Shown here piece by piece: positions 51,045 to 59,603 of a stretch of 64,000 nucleotides of DNA. Within the stretch, counting starts at the first letter, position 1. Every line of letters begins with the position of its first letter. This stretch comes from Chamaesiphon minutus PCC 6605. Lineage in GTDB: Bacteria; Cyanobacteriota; Cyanobacteriia; Cyanobacteriales; Chamaesiphonaceae. The DNA is taken from NCBI RefSeq assembly GCF_000317145.1, contig NC_019697.1:1860001-1924000 (forward strand), given 5' to 3'. The notes beneath the pieces were generated by a model. It was not told the DNA's origin, did no database searches, and was given only the letters and a program-made list of their open reading frames with translations. The translations under genes were made by a program, and so were the position numbers.

Positions 51045-51767
51045 CTATTTATGAATAGAATTGAGGCGATATCCAAATCCACGCATAGTTTCGATCGAAC
51101 TATCACAGCCAAATTCAGCTAACTTCTTCCGCAATAGCCGAATTTGGGCGGCGACAACATTACTCGCCGACTCTGAATCGAGCGGCCAAATCCGATTGCG
51201 AATTTGGTCGTGGGTGAGGGTGCGATCGGGATGTTGCATCAGGTATTCTAAGAGTTGAAATTCTTTGGCTGTCAGATTCCCAGACTGTTCGCGTCCCTGG
51301 AGATCGATCGTCACGATCGCATTATTACCATAGTCTAGCCGCAGATTTCCCAATTGCAATCGCTCTGCTTGAAAGACTTGGGTGCGACGTTGCAGAGCGC
51401 GAAGTCTAGCGAGGAGTTCTTCCATTCCAAAGGGTTTGACTAGATAGTCATCGGCTCCAGCATCCAATCCCGCAATTTTATTCTCCATCCGATCTTTGGC
51501 AGTCAACATCAGGATGGGTAGAGTATATTTTTCTGCTCGTAACCGCTGACAAATTTCGATTCCAGACATTTTGGGCAACATCCAATCGATAATTGCCAAC
51601 GCATAGGTTGTTTCGCCAGCGGAGATGCTACACAAACGATCGTTGGTTAAATATTCCCAGCCAGTTTTGCCATCTTCTGCCCAATCTACTACATATTGAT
51701 GGCGAGAGAGGATTTTCTGAATGATGGCACCTAAGTCTGGCTCGTCTTCGATGAGTAAAATTTTCAT
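51045..51767 (-). CDS. OmpR-family response regulator (RppA/NrsR/CopR-like)
   Basis: A 240-residue regulator. Receiver: ILLIEDEPDLG, Asp61 in IIDWMLPKMSG, LTAKD (Thr/Lys) and LVKPFG with Lys111. The C-terminal winged helix: LTAKEFQLLEYLMQHPDRTLTHDQIRNRIWP and IETMRGFGYRL. Paired with the kinase gene 20 bases downstream. A reverse-oriented TTTCAT direct repeat is 95 bases upstream (51862-51879), so autoregulation is plausible. Confidence 0.9.
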   Translation of the reverse strand: MKILLIEDEPDLGAIIQKILSRHQYVVDWAEDGKTGWEYLTNDRLCSISAGETTYALAIIDWMLPKMSGIEICQRLRAEKYTLPILMLTAKDRMENKIAGLDAGADDYLVKPFGMEELLARLRALQRRTQVFQAERLQLGNLRLDYGNNAIVTIDLQGREQSGNLTAKEFQLLEYLMQHPDRTLTHDQIRNRIWPLDSESASNVVAAQIRLLRKKLAEFGCDSSIETMRGFGYRLNSIHK

Positions 51768-51861
51768 AACTATACCGTAATTGTCCCCTAGTTAAGGGCA
51801 CTTGAGTCTGAGTTGTCTTCGATCGACAGAATTTTCCTAACTACGATCGTCGCTTAACCAG

Positions 51862-51879
51862 ATGAAATTGAGATGAAAT
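51862..51879 (-). promoter_or_regulatory. Response-regulator direct repeat, oriented to the regulator gene
   Basis: Minus-strand TTTCATC-TCAA-TTTCATC, 11-base period. Divergent to the DUF305 box at 51898, with 18 bases between them. Confidence 0.65.
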
Positions 51880-51897
51880 CTCGGCTTGACTCATGAT

Positions 51898-51915
51898 TTC
51901 ATCTTAATTTCATCT
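51898..51915 (+). promoter_or_regulatory. Response-regulator direct repeat, oriented to the DUF305 gene
   Basis: TTTCATC-TTAA-TTTCATC, 11-base period, 52 bases before the ATG at 51967. A TAATA-like -10 region follows about 15 bases later, which suggests activation by a bound OmpR-type dimer. Confidence 0.65.
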
Positions 51916-51966
51916 CATCCCAATAGGATTGTAATAAGGTCAACATTACAATTATTTCTAGCACTT

Positions 51967-52662
51967 ATGAATTTCAAAGTTAAATTACTCGCTCCGATTG
52001 CTCTGCTCTTAGGCGGGATTGGTTTCGGCTCCTTGGCAATTGCTAATTTAACAAACCAGAGGTCGAATTCAACAATTGCCCAAAACTCTGGTGGGATGAA
52101 TCACGGTGGGATGAATCATGGTTCTATGAAGAAGGGGGGCATGATGAATCATAATATGGATGTCGGCCCCGCTGATGCTAACTACGATCTGCGCTTTATC
52201 GATAGTATGATTCCCCATCATCAGGGTGCATTGGTAATGGCGCAAGAAGTTCTCCAAAAATCCAAACGACCGGAACTAATTAAACTAGCTAAAGGTATTA
52301 TTACCGAGCAGAAAAAAGAAATCGCCCAGATGCAGCAGTGGCGCAAACAATGGTATCCCAAAGCATCGGCAACACCCATCATGTGGCACGCTGCTATGAA
52401 TCATGAAATGGCAATGACTGCCGAACATAAACAGTCAATGATGATGAGTATGTCTTTGGGTAAAGCCGATGCGGGATTCGATCGCAGATTTATCGATGCA
52501 ATGATTCCCCATCATCAAGGTGCCGTGACAATGGGACAAGATTTATTGAAAAAATCTCAACGCCCAGAGATGAAAAAACTCGCTCAAAATATCATTACAT
52601 CTCAACAAGCAGAGATCGCTCAGATGACTCAATGGCAGAAACAATGGTCGGCAAGTAAATAG
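51967..52662 (+). CDS. Secreted duplicated DUF305 protein, CopM-like
   Basis: About 231 residues from the ATG at 51967 (frame opens earlier, 51886). Signal peptide or anchor: LLAPIALLLGGIGFGSLAIAN. A Met/His-rich segment (GGMNHGGMNHGSMKKGGMMN) likely binds copper or silver. Two DUF305 repeats: DLRFIDSMIPHHQGALVMAQ and DRRFIDAMIPHHQGAVTMGQ, each with IPHHQG and EIAQM. CopM of Synechocystis is a copper-binding member of this family. An 11-bp direct repeat for an OmpR-type regulator lies 52 bases upstream, divergent from the regulator gene. Confidence 0.82.
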   Translation: MNFKVKLLAPIALLLGGIGFGSLAIANLTNQRSNSTIAQNSGGMNHGGMNHGSMKKGGMMNHNMDVGPADANYDLRFIDSMIPHHQGALVMAQEVLQKSKRPELIKLAKGIITEQKKEIAQMQQWRKQWYPKASATPIMWHAAMNHEMAMTAEHKQSMMMSMSLGKADAGFDRRFIDAMIPHHQGAVTMGQDLLKKSQRPEMKKLAQNIITSQQAEIAQMTQWQKQWSASK

Positions 52663-52697
52663 TTAGTGGAAATTTATCTGAATTAAGGTAATGGCTG

Positions 52698-52723
52698 GGG
52701 ATATAAGCGATCGTTTATATCCC
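52698..52723 (+). terminator. Hairpin after the DUF305 gene
   Basis: GGGATATAA and TTATATCCC (9-base arms) enclose GCGATCGT; an AT-rich stretch (TTATTTAAATTTT) follows. About 36 bases after the stop codon. Confidence 0.65.
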
Positions 52724-52985
52724 TTATTTAAATTTTGATAAAAGTCTGTTATGCCCAGCCAATAACGATCGCGATTATCTGTGTCGTGTTGAAATACGGT
52801 TAAGGTCGCTCGCACGTTAAGTTACCTCAAAGTAAGTTCGATCGATAAGACTTCAAAACAATAAACTTAGTTGCCTGACAGATCTCTGCACAACCTGGGT
52901 TTGACAGCTAAATTTATCAAGTGTTGAGATCTTGCGATCTCAGCACCTAACGCATATTCTGAAATAATTTACCAAATATGTCTAA

Positions 52986-53003
52986 ATTTCACTAAAATTT
53001 CAC
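52986..53003 (+). promoter_or_regulatory. Response-regulator direct repeat upstream of the DUF2808 gene
   Basis: ATTTCAC-TAAA-ATTTCAC, 11-base period, ends 51 bases before the ATG at 53055. Identical to the box at 63155. Confidence 0.6.
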
Positions 53004-53024
53004 ATATCATTGCAATGATATGTG
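53001..53024. repeat. Perfect 24-bp palindrome next to the regulatory box
   Basis: CACATATCATTG followed by its exact complement. It overlaps the last bases of the direct repeat and covers the expected -10 region (TGATAT), so a second regulator may compete there. Confidence 0.6.
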
Positions 53025-53054
53025 CAGCAAGCTAATTCACGAAAAGTCAAGCAC

Positions 53055-53567
53055 ATGCGTTTTCATCGCTTATTACCCTTCGCTACTCTATGTCTAGCAC
53101 TGACTACTATTGCAACTAGTGCTAGAGCACAGAGCCAAACTGAGAGTACTCTTCCCTACATCTATAGCAACTATACTTTTCCCTCCGCACGGGCTAGCAT
53201 CGCTCGTCATACACTCCGGTTGGCGATTCCTACCAACTCAAAACCTGTATCTGCCCTGAAGCTCACCGCTCCAGCCGGATTTACGCTCAACCAAAAAGTG
53301 TCAGTTTTAGACCATAAAACAGGTAAAAGCTTACCTGTAAATGTCAGTATCGCTGGACAGACTGTAGAACTGAGCTTCGATCGAGCAATCGCACCTGGTG
53401 TGGCAATCGATATCGAACTGAATAATGTCAGCGTGTGGGGCACAGCTCGGTATTACGATCTGGCTGTGAAATTTGCTAGCGATAATCTAAATGTTAATGA
53501 TGGCAAAATGCGAGCATCTAACGATCGATATGTCAATATTGGCAGAACGGGTTTACGTCTTTCTTAG
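53055..53567 (+). CDS. Secreted DUF2808 protein
   Basis: About 170 residues. Signal peptide LLPFATLCLALTTIATSARA (cleaved before QSQT). The mature part has SNYTFPSARASIARHTLRLAIP, LKLTAPAGF and VEL...GVAIDIEL, then YYDLAVKFASDN, the DUF2808 pattern found in cyanobacteria. ATG at 53055 is preferred over a GTG at 53022. It precedes the RND pump and shares the metal-type promoter box, so an envelope role in metal stress is plausible. Confidence 0.75.
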   Translation: MRFHRLLPFATLCLALTTIATSARAQSQTESTLPYIYSNYTFPSARASIARHTLRLAIPTNSKPVSALKLTAPAGFTLNQKVSVLDHKTGKSLPVNVSIAGQTVELSFDRAIAPGVAIDIELNNVSVWGTARYYDLAVKFASDNLNVNDGKMRASNDRYVNIGRTGLRLS

Positions 53568-53646
53568 AGCGATCGAGACTTAAATCGATAGCAAGATTTC
53601 CCCATCTTCTCGACTGCATACAGCTAACTTTCACCCCTTAATTATC

Positions 53647-55584
53647 ATGCGATCGATTAAACTAAAATTACTATTATCTTTAGTTATATTAACAACAGTA
53701 TCTAGTCCTAAAATCGCGATCGCAGGTGCCGGACATGACCATAGTGGGGCGAGTTCGTTTAAGTCTGGTGGTGAGGCTACTGGGGCGGTAACGGTTGATG
53801 CCGATACGGTCAAACGATTGGGGATTAAAGTCGAACCAGTTAAAAACCAACCGTTAGATATTGGCTTAAAAACTACCGGACAGATTGAAACTTTACCAGA
53901 CCAAAAAGTTGAGGTAACTGCACCGCTAACTAGTAAGGTAGTGCAGCTACTAGTTAAGCCTGGGAGTAAAGTTACTAAGGGTCAACCTCTGGCTACGATT
54001 GCCTCCCCAGAGTTAGCTAACTTGCGTGTAGATGCCCAAGGCAAACAAGCCGACGCACAAGGTGCATTGCAGAAAGCACGGGTTAATTTGCAACTAGCTC
54101 AAGATAATTTAGTCAAGCAGCAAACAATTAGTAACGCCGACGTTGCTCAGGCTCGGACTAAATTAAGTGCTGCTCAAGCTCAATTCGATCGAGATAAATC
54201 GATCGTCAATCAGAGTGGAGTTTTGAAAGTAGCTCAGGAAAATCTCAAACTTCAGCGGCAAATCGCTAATGCCGAAATTACCCGCGCAAATACTGAAGTG
54301 GCGATCGCGCAAGAACAATTCGATCGAGATAGCGAATTAGTCAAAACAGGTGCCCTTGCCAGACGGCAAATGTTGGAGTCTAAAGGTAAACTCGAACGCG
54401 CCAAAGCTGAAGCGGCTAGAGCTAAAAGTTTACCCCAAGTAGTGCAAGCTCAAAGTGATGTTAAAAAGGCAGAGGTAGACTTGCCCTACCGCGAATTACG
54501 TGCTTCGCAAGCCAGTGTCGCTGAGGCACAATCGCTATTACAACGCGCTGAAACTCGTCGCGATGTTCTAGAAGCCCAAGCGCAACTCAAACGCGCCCAG
54601 TCGGATGTAGTTATCGCCCAATCGCAACTCAATCTTAGTACCACTAATTATCAGACTCGACTCCAACAATTGGGCAGCACCGCCAACGCGCAAGGATTGG
54701 TAACGATAACCGCGCCGATTGCTGGGACTGTTGCCAGCCGAGATGTCAGTATCGGTCAATCGCTCCAAGATGCGGGTGGTAAACTAATGACGATCGTTAA
54801 TGACAGTCGGATTTTTGCGACGGCAAATATCTATGAGAAAGATTTGGGGCTGGTGAAAACTGGACAAAAAATCCGCGTCAAAGTCGCCTCCTTACCTAAC
54901 CAAAGTTTTGAAGGTCGAATTACTCAAATTGGCACATCAGTACAGGGAGAAACCAGAGTCGTTCCCGTTCAAGCCGAAATAGCTAATGCTGGCGGTGTCC
55001 TCAAGCCAGGAATGTTCGCCGAACTAGAGGTAATCACCGATAAAACAACTGAGTCGCTACTGGCGATTCCCACTTCGGCGGTAGTCGATGCCAATGGTAA
55101 AAAAGTAGTCTACGTCCAGAATGGGAACGCTTTCCAAGCGGCAGAAGTCACCTTCGGGCGCACTTCTGGAGACATGGTAGAGGTAAAGACGGGTTTATTT
55201 GCAGGTGACATGGTGGTGACTCAACGGGGGACGCAACTATTCGCCCAGTCCTTGCGTGGCGGTGGCGAAAAGCCTGCTGCTGACGAACATCAAGATGAAG
55301 CGGCTCCAGCTAAAAGTAATGGTTTAGTCGTACCGCCTTGGTTATTACCAGTCGGTGGGGGCGCGATTCTAGTAACTGGGGGTGTGCTGCTGTGGAAACG
55401 GTTTCGTTCGGCTCCAGCAGATGATTTAGAAGATGGCGAGGAGGACGCTTACGCCGACAACTATCGTGACTCGTTACCTGCGGCTGAACTCACCGAACCC
55501 GAACCTTACACAAATAATCATCACTCCGTACCTTCGTCACCAGTATTGATGGGAGGAAAGAGTAAGGAAGGGGCGCAAGAGTGA
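53647..55584 (+). CDS. RND efflux periplasmic adaptor (CusB/CzcB-like HlyD family)
   Basis: A 645-residue protein, longer than most CusB/CzcB (about 400-520). Signal peptide (LLLSLVILTTVSSPKIAIAG), HDHSG-type His cluster, barrel-sandwich and lipoyl strands (VVQLLVKPGSKVTKGQPLATIASPELANL), a very long coiled coil (about 130-340), then beta-barrel (ANIYEKDLGLVKTGQKIRVKV, GRITQIGTS). Near residues 555-575 there is a TM helix (LLPVGGGAILVTGGVLLW) and an acidic tail, an unusual extra. It ends overlapping the next gene by 4 bases. Delivers metal to the RND pump encoded at 56375. Confidence 0.85.
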   Translation: MRSIKLKLLLSLVILTTVSSPKIAIAGAGHDHSGASSFKSGGEATGAVTVDADTVKRLGIKVEPVKNQPLDIGLKTTGQIETLPDQKVEVTAPLTSKVVQLLVKPGSKVTKGQPLATIASPELANLRVDAQGKQADAQGALQKARVNLQLAQDNLVKQQTISNADVAQARTKLSAAQAQFDRDKSIVNQSGVLKVAQENLKLQRQIANAEITRANTEVAIAQEQFDRDSELVKTGALARRQMLESKGKLERAKAEAARAKSLPQVVQAQSDVKKAEVDLPYRELRASQASVAEAQSLLQRAETRRDVLEAQAQLKRAQSDVVIAQSQLNLSTTNYQTRLQQLGSTANAQGLVTITAPIAGTVASRDVSIGQSLQDAGGKLMTIVNDSRIFATANIYEKDLGLVKTGQKIRVKVASLPNQSFEGRITQIGTSVQGETRVVPVQAEIANAGGVLKPGMFAELEVITDKTTESLLAIPTSAVVDANGKKVVYVQNGNAFQAAEVTFGRTSGDMVEVKTGLFAGDMVVTQRGTQLFAQSLRGGGEKPAADEHQDEAAPAKSNGLVVPPWLLPVGGGAILVTGGVLLWKRFRSAPADDLEDGEEDAYADNYRDSLPAAELTEPEPYTNNHHSVPSSPVLMGGKSKEGAQE

Positions 55585-56279
55585 ACATCTACAAATGGAT
55601 ATTGAGGCCAAGAATCTCTATAAGATCTACTAAGACTTTGCGGTTATTTCAATTATTGATGTTGGGTGTAATCGTTAGTGTCTTGGCAAAGCCGCTGGTC
55701 GCCACAGCTTATATCAATATTAGTACTCACGATCGCCGCTATCTGGAACCCGTACAAGTTCCCCAAGAGCGGGTAGGGATTGTTTTTGGTGCAGGACTGC
55801 TGCAAAATGGGCAGCCGACACCTTTTTTAGCCAGCAGAATTACCGCAGCAGCCAAGCTCTATCATCTCGATCGAGTGCAGAAATTACTGATGACTGGTGA
55901 TAATAGCCGAACTGATTATAATGAGGTGCGATCGATGCAGGAATACGCTCACAATTTGGGCGTACCGATGCAAGATATTACTTTAGACTATGCCGGATTT
56001 AGTACTTATGAGAGTTGTTATCGCGCTCATAAAGTTTTTGGCGTACATCAGGCGATCGTGATTACCCAAAATTATCATCTACCGCGTACTGTTTATACCT
56101 GCGATCGCTTGGGTATTAAGACAGTGGGTTTGGGCATTCCCGATCTGGAATTGTATGGATGGCGGGGGATGATGCCAGATTTAAGGCGAGAAATGTTGGC
56201 CAATGTCAAAGCTTTATTAGAAGTTCATGTTACTCGTCCCCGACCTACTTTTCTGGGAGATTTTGAAGGAATGGACTAG
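55581..56279 (+). CDS. SanA/YdcF-type (DUF218) membrane protein
   Basis: A 232-residue protein. N-terminal TM (LLMLGVIVSVLAKPLVATAY), then VGIVFGAGLLQNGQPTPFLASRITAA, LLMTGDNSRTDYNEV, TLDYAGFSTYESCYRAHKVFGVHQAIVITQNYHLPRTVYTC, the core of SanA/YdcF proteins. GTG start at 55581 overlaps the adaptor gene. SanA is linked to envelope permeability; its place between the adaptor and pump genes is notable. Confidence 0.82.
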   Translation: MNIYKWILRPRISIRSTKTLRLFQLLMLGVIVSVLAKPLVATAYINISTHDRRYLEPVQVPQERVGIVFGAGLLQNGQPTPFLASRITAAAKLYHLDRVQKLLMTGDNSRTDYNEVRSMQEYAHNLGVPMQDITLDYAGFSTYESCYRAHKVFGVHQAIVITQNYHLPRTVYTCDRLGIKTVGLGIPDLELYGWRGMMPDLRREMLANVKALLEVHVTRPRPTFLGDFEGMD

Positions 56280-56374
56280 TTGAAAAAAATTATCGATTTA
56301 TTTGTTAAGTGCAGATAAAATTCTAAAATTTATCGCTTTCTACCCGCAGCCCATCTTATTATTCAAATTAAAAA

Positions 56375-59300
56375 ATGCTCGGAAATATCGTCCAGTGGGT
56401 AATTAACCGTCGGTGGCTAGTCGTACTAGCGACAGTTATCGTCTCATTGTGGACAGTTTATGTGATTCCCCAGATGCCCTTGGATGTGTTGCCAGCTTTC
56501 GCGCCGCCGCAAGTGGAAATCCAAGCCGAAGCACCTGGACTCGCACCAGAGGAAGTAGAATCGCTAGTAACGTTACCGATCGAAAGTGCGATTAATGGTA
56601 CGCCTGGAGTCACTGCGGTGCGTTCGTCGAGTGCGGCGGGAATTTCGGTGGTACGGGCGATCTTTACTTCATCAACCGATACTTATCAGGCGCGGCAACT
56701 GATTACCGAGCGACTGCAACAAGCCGTTGGTAAGCTACCCCCAGGAGTCGAAACACCCCAATTATCCCCCACCACTTCGCCCGTCGGTTTGGTGGTACAG
56801 TATGCTTTTACCGTCGCCGATGGCGTGAAAGCTGCACCAAACTCCCTGATGGTAGCGCGGCGGATTGTCGATTGGCAAGTGACAAATCGCCTCTTAGCCG
56901 TGCCAGGAGTCAGTCAAGTTTTGGTGTTTGGTGGCGACGATCGACAGTTTCAAGTATTGGTAGATCCGGTTAAATTAGCAGCTTTTAATATTACTTTAGA
57001 CCAAGTTACCCAAGCGACTAGAAAAGCAAATGTCAATGCCGCAGGTGGCTTTTTTATTACTCCTGATACCGAGAGATTGATTAGGGGTGTTGGTAGGATC
57101 GAATCGATCGAAGATCTCCAAAAATCGACAATTGTATCCCGTAATGGCACCCCCGTTAGATTGCAAGATGTGGCCGAGGTGAAAATTGGTGCGGCACTAC
57201 AACGGGGCGATGGTGGTTTTAACGGTCAGCGAGCGATTATCGTGATGGTGAATAAGCAGCCTAGTATCGATACGCCGACTGTCACCCGCGCGGTGGAAAA
57301 AGCAGTCGCCGAACTTAAAGTTGGTTTGCCCAAAGATATCAAAGTTACTACTACTTTTCGTCAAGATAGCTATATCGAATCTTCCGTCGATAACGTGCGT
57401 TCTTCTTTGATTCAAGGTAGTATCATTGCCGCGATTATCTTGATTCCATTTCTATTGAATTGGCGAATTCTGGCAGTATGTTTATTAGACTTTTTCTTGA
57501 CATTGCTATTTGGAATGTTAGTACTGTCATGGTTGGGAGTTGGTTTGAATACCATGACACTGGGTGGTTTAGCGGTAGCAATTGGAACCGCGATCGATGA
57601 TGCGATCGTCTATGGTGAAAATACCTATCGTCGCTTGCGTGAAAATAAAGCTGAGGGCGATCCACTCACGCCGCTAGAAATCATTTTTGAAGGTTCTCAA
57701 GAAGTGCGCGATTCACTTTTAGGCGCGACGATTATTGGGATTATTGTCTTCTCACCGATCTTTACATTACCAGGGATTGAAGGGAAGATATTCACCCCGA
57801 TGGGGATTGCTTACTTAGCCGTAGTTGTTGTTTCTAGCTTAGAATCTTTATTCGTTTCTCCGGCTCTGTGTGCGATTTTGCTCCCTGCTACTAAAGTGAC
57901 ACAACGAGAACCGTGGCTGGCGAGATTTTGTAAGGGGATTTATAGCTTATGCTTAAATTTCTCGATGAGAAACCCCTTGTTAATTATGGGGACTGCCACA
58001 GTTTTGACCGTCGCATCAATTGTTGTTATTCCTTCATTTGGTAGAGCATTTTTACCAGAGTTTCAAGAGCAAACGATGGTCAATACCTTGATTTCTTATC
58101 CAACTGTTTCCCTCGAAGGCAGCACCAAAGCGGGTTATGTGGTTGAGGAATCCTTGAAAAACGATAAGCGGTTTGAATTTATCCAAACTCGTGCCGGACG
58201 CGCTGCTGGTGACTCTGAAGCCGCAGGCGTGAATGTTGCCCACGTCGATATCGAACTCAGTAAACTAGGGATGCAAAATCGGGAAGAATCGCTCAAAGTC
58301 ATGCGGAAAGCCTTCGAGCAAATTCCAGGTGCAGCCGCAAATATTGGCGGCTTTTTACAACATCGGATGGATGAAGTTTTATCGGGGGTACGCAGTTCGA
58401 TTGCGGTGAAAATTTTCGGTTCTGACTTAGCGGAGTTGCGGAAAGTTGGGCAACAAGTAGAACAACAGATGAAAACAGTTGATGGTGTCGTCGATTTGCA
58501 ACTCGAACCTCAATTACCAGTACCGCAGATTCAAATTAAATTCGATCGCGATGCAGCTAGTCGTTATGGTCATACAGTAGGCGATTTATCTGAGACGATC
58601 GAAACTGCTCTCAATGGTAGAGTCGTTTCTAAAGTACTAGAAAATCAACAATCTTTCGATCTACTTGTCTGGCTAAAACCCGAAGCCCGACAAAATCTAG
58701 ATACCATCCGCAATCTCTTAATTGATACCCCCAACAATCAAAAAATTCCGTTGGGTAGCATTGCCAAGATTGAAGAAGGGACGGGGCCGAATACGATCGG
58801 TCGGGAAAATGTATCGCGCTTAATCGTCGTCTCAGCTAATGCTAAAGGTCGCGATATCCGCTCGATCGTGACTGAGATCGAAGCTAAAGTTAAAAGCAAC
58901 GTCCAATTGCCGACGGGCTATTTCATTCAATATGCAGGTCAATTTGAAGCTGAAGAACGTGCTACCCAAAACATTCTAGTTTTCAGTGCGATCGCTTTTG
59001 TGGCAATTACCGTTCTGATGTATCTTTCCGTTAAGTCGATCGCATCTACGGCAATGATTATGATTAACTTACCAATTGCCTTAGTCGGTGGGGTCATTGC
59101 TGTGGCTCTCACAGGTGGGGTAATTTCAGTCGCATCTTTAGTCGGATTTGTATCCTTATTTGGAGTCGCAACTCGGAACGGATTGTTATTAGTCGATAAC
59201 TACAATACTAAATATGCCGAAGGAATGCCGATGAAGGAAATCATTACTAAAGGTTCGATGGAGCGATTGAATGCGATCTTGATGACGGCGTTAACTTCGG

Positions 59301-59506
59301 GCTTGGGTTTAGCACCAATGGTATTTCAAGGTGGATCGGGACAGGAATTATTACAGCCGTTATCGATCGTGGTCTTTGGTGGTTTATTTACTTCTACGGC
59401 GATTACTTTACTAGTATTACCCGCTTTATATGCCAAGTTTGGCAAGCATTTATTTCCGAAAAAAGAGGAAGAACCCAAGACAGAGCAGTTTTTCATGCAC
59501 ATGTAG
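56375..59506 (+). CDS. RND efflux pump (CusA/CzcA-like)
   Basis: A 1043-residue inner-membrane pump. Twelve predicted helices with two large periplasmic loops: first helix LVVLATVIVSLWTVYVIPQM; TM4 with GLAVAIGTAIDDAIVYGENTYRRL, in which the Asp pair is the proton-relay motif of metal-specific RND pumps; TM cluster LLIMGTATVLTVASIVVIP and later ATQNILVFSAIAFVAITVLMY, FVSLFGVATRNGLLLVDNYN. It lacks an outer-membrane partner in the window. Metal specificity (Cu, Ag, Co, Zn or Cd) cannot be set by eye. A small intergenic gap separates it from the SanA-like gene. Confidence 0.9.
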   Translation: MLGNIVQWVINRRWLVVLATVIVSLWTVYVIPQMPLDVLPAFAPPQVEIQAEAPGLAPEEVESLVTLPIESAINGTPGVTAVRSSSAAGISVVRAIFTSSTDTYQARQLITERLQQAVGKLPPGVETPQLSPTTSPVGLVVQYAFTVADGVKAAPNSLMVARRIVDWQVTNRLLAVPGVSQVLVFGGDDRQFQVLVDPVKLAAFNITLDQVTQATRKANVNAAGGFFITPDTERLIRGVGRIESIEDLQKSTIVSRNGTPVRLQDVAEVKIGAALQRGDGGFNGQRAIIVMVNKQPSIDTPTVTRAVEKAVAELKVGLPKDIKVTTTFRQDSYIESSVDNVRSSLIQGSIIAAIILIPFLLNWRILAVCLLDFFLTLLFGMLVLSWLGVGLNTMTLGGLAVAIGTAIDDAIVYGENTYRRLRENKAEGDPLTPLEIIFEGSQEVRDSLLGATIIGIIVFSPIFTLPGIEGKIFTPMGIAYLAVVVVSSLESLFVSPALCAILLPATKVTQREPWLARFCKGIYSLCLNFSMRNPLLIMGTATVLTVASIVVIPSFGRAFLPEFQEQTMVNTLISYPTVSLEGSTKAGYVVEESLKNDKRFEFIQTRAGRAAGDSEAAGVNVAHVDIELSKLGMQNREESLKVMRKAFEQIPGAAANIGGFLQHRMDEVLSGVRSSIAVKIFGSDLAELRKVGQQVEQQMKTVDGVVDLQLEPQLPVPQIQIKFDRDAASRYGHTVGDLSETIETALNGRVVSKVLENQQSFDLLVWLKPEARQNLDTIRNLLIDTPNNQKIPLGSIAKIEEGTGPNTIGRENVSRLIVVSANAKGRDIRSIVTEIEAKVKSNVQLPTGYFIQYAGQFEAEERATQNILVFSAIAFVAITVLMYLSVKSIASTAMIMINLPIALVGGVIAVALTGGVISVASLVGFVSLFGVATRNGLLLVDNYNTKYAEGMPMKEIITKGSMERLNAILMTALTSGLGLAPMVFQGGSGQELLQPLSIVVFGGLFTSTAITLLVLPALYAKFGKHLFPKKEEEPKTEQFFMHM

Positions 59507-59603
59507 CAAACAATATCAAATGGACAATGCAATTTTAGATGGACGTTTGATTGACTATTTTCAGATCTAAAAAACTAAGTTTCCCGCATTGGGCTGATTT
59601 TTT

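Larger units (their letters stand above)
52663..53054. other. Gene-free region with terminator and promoter
   Basis: Contains a terminator hairpin after DUF305 (52698-52723), a 200-base stretch with no clear feature, the direct repeat at 52986-53003 and a 24-base palindrome at 53001-53024. No gene is seen. Confidence 0.5.
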
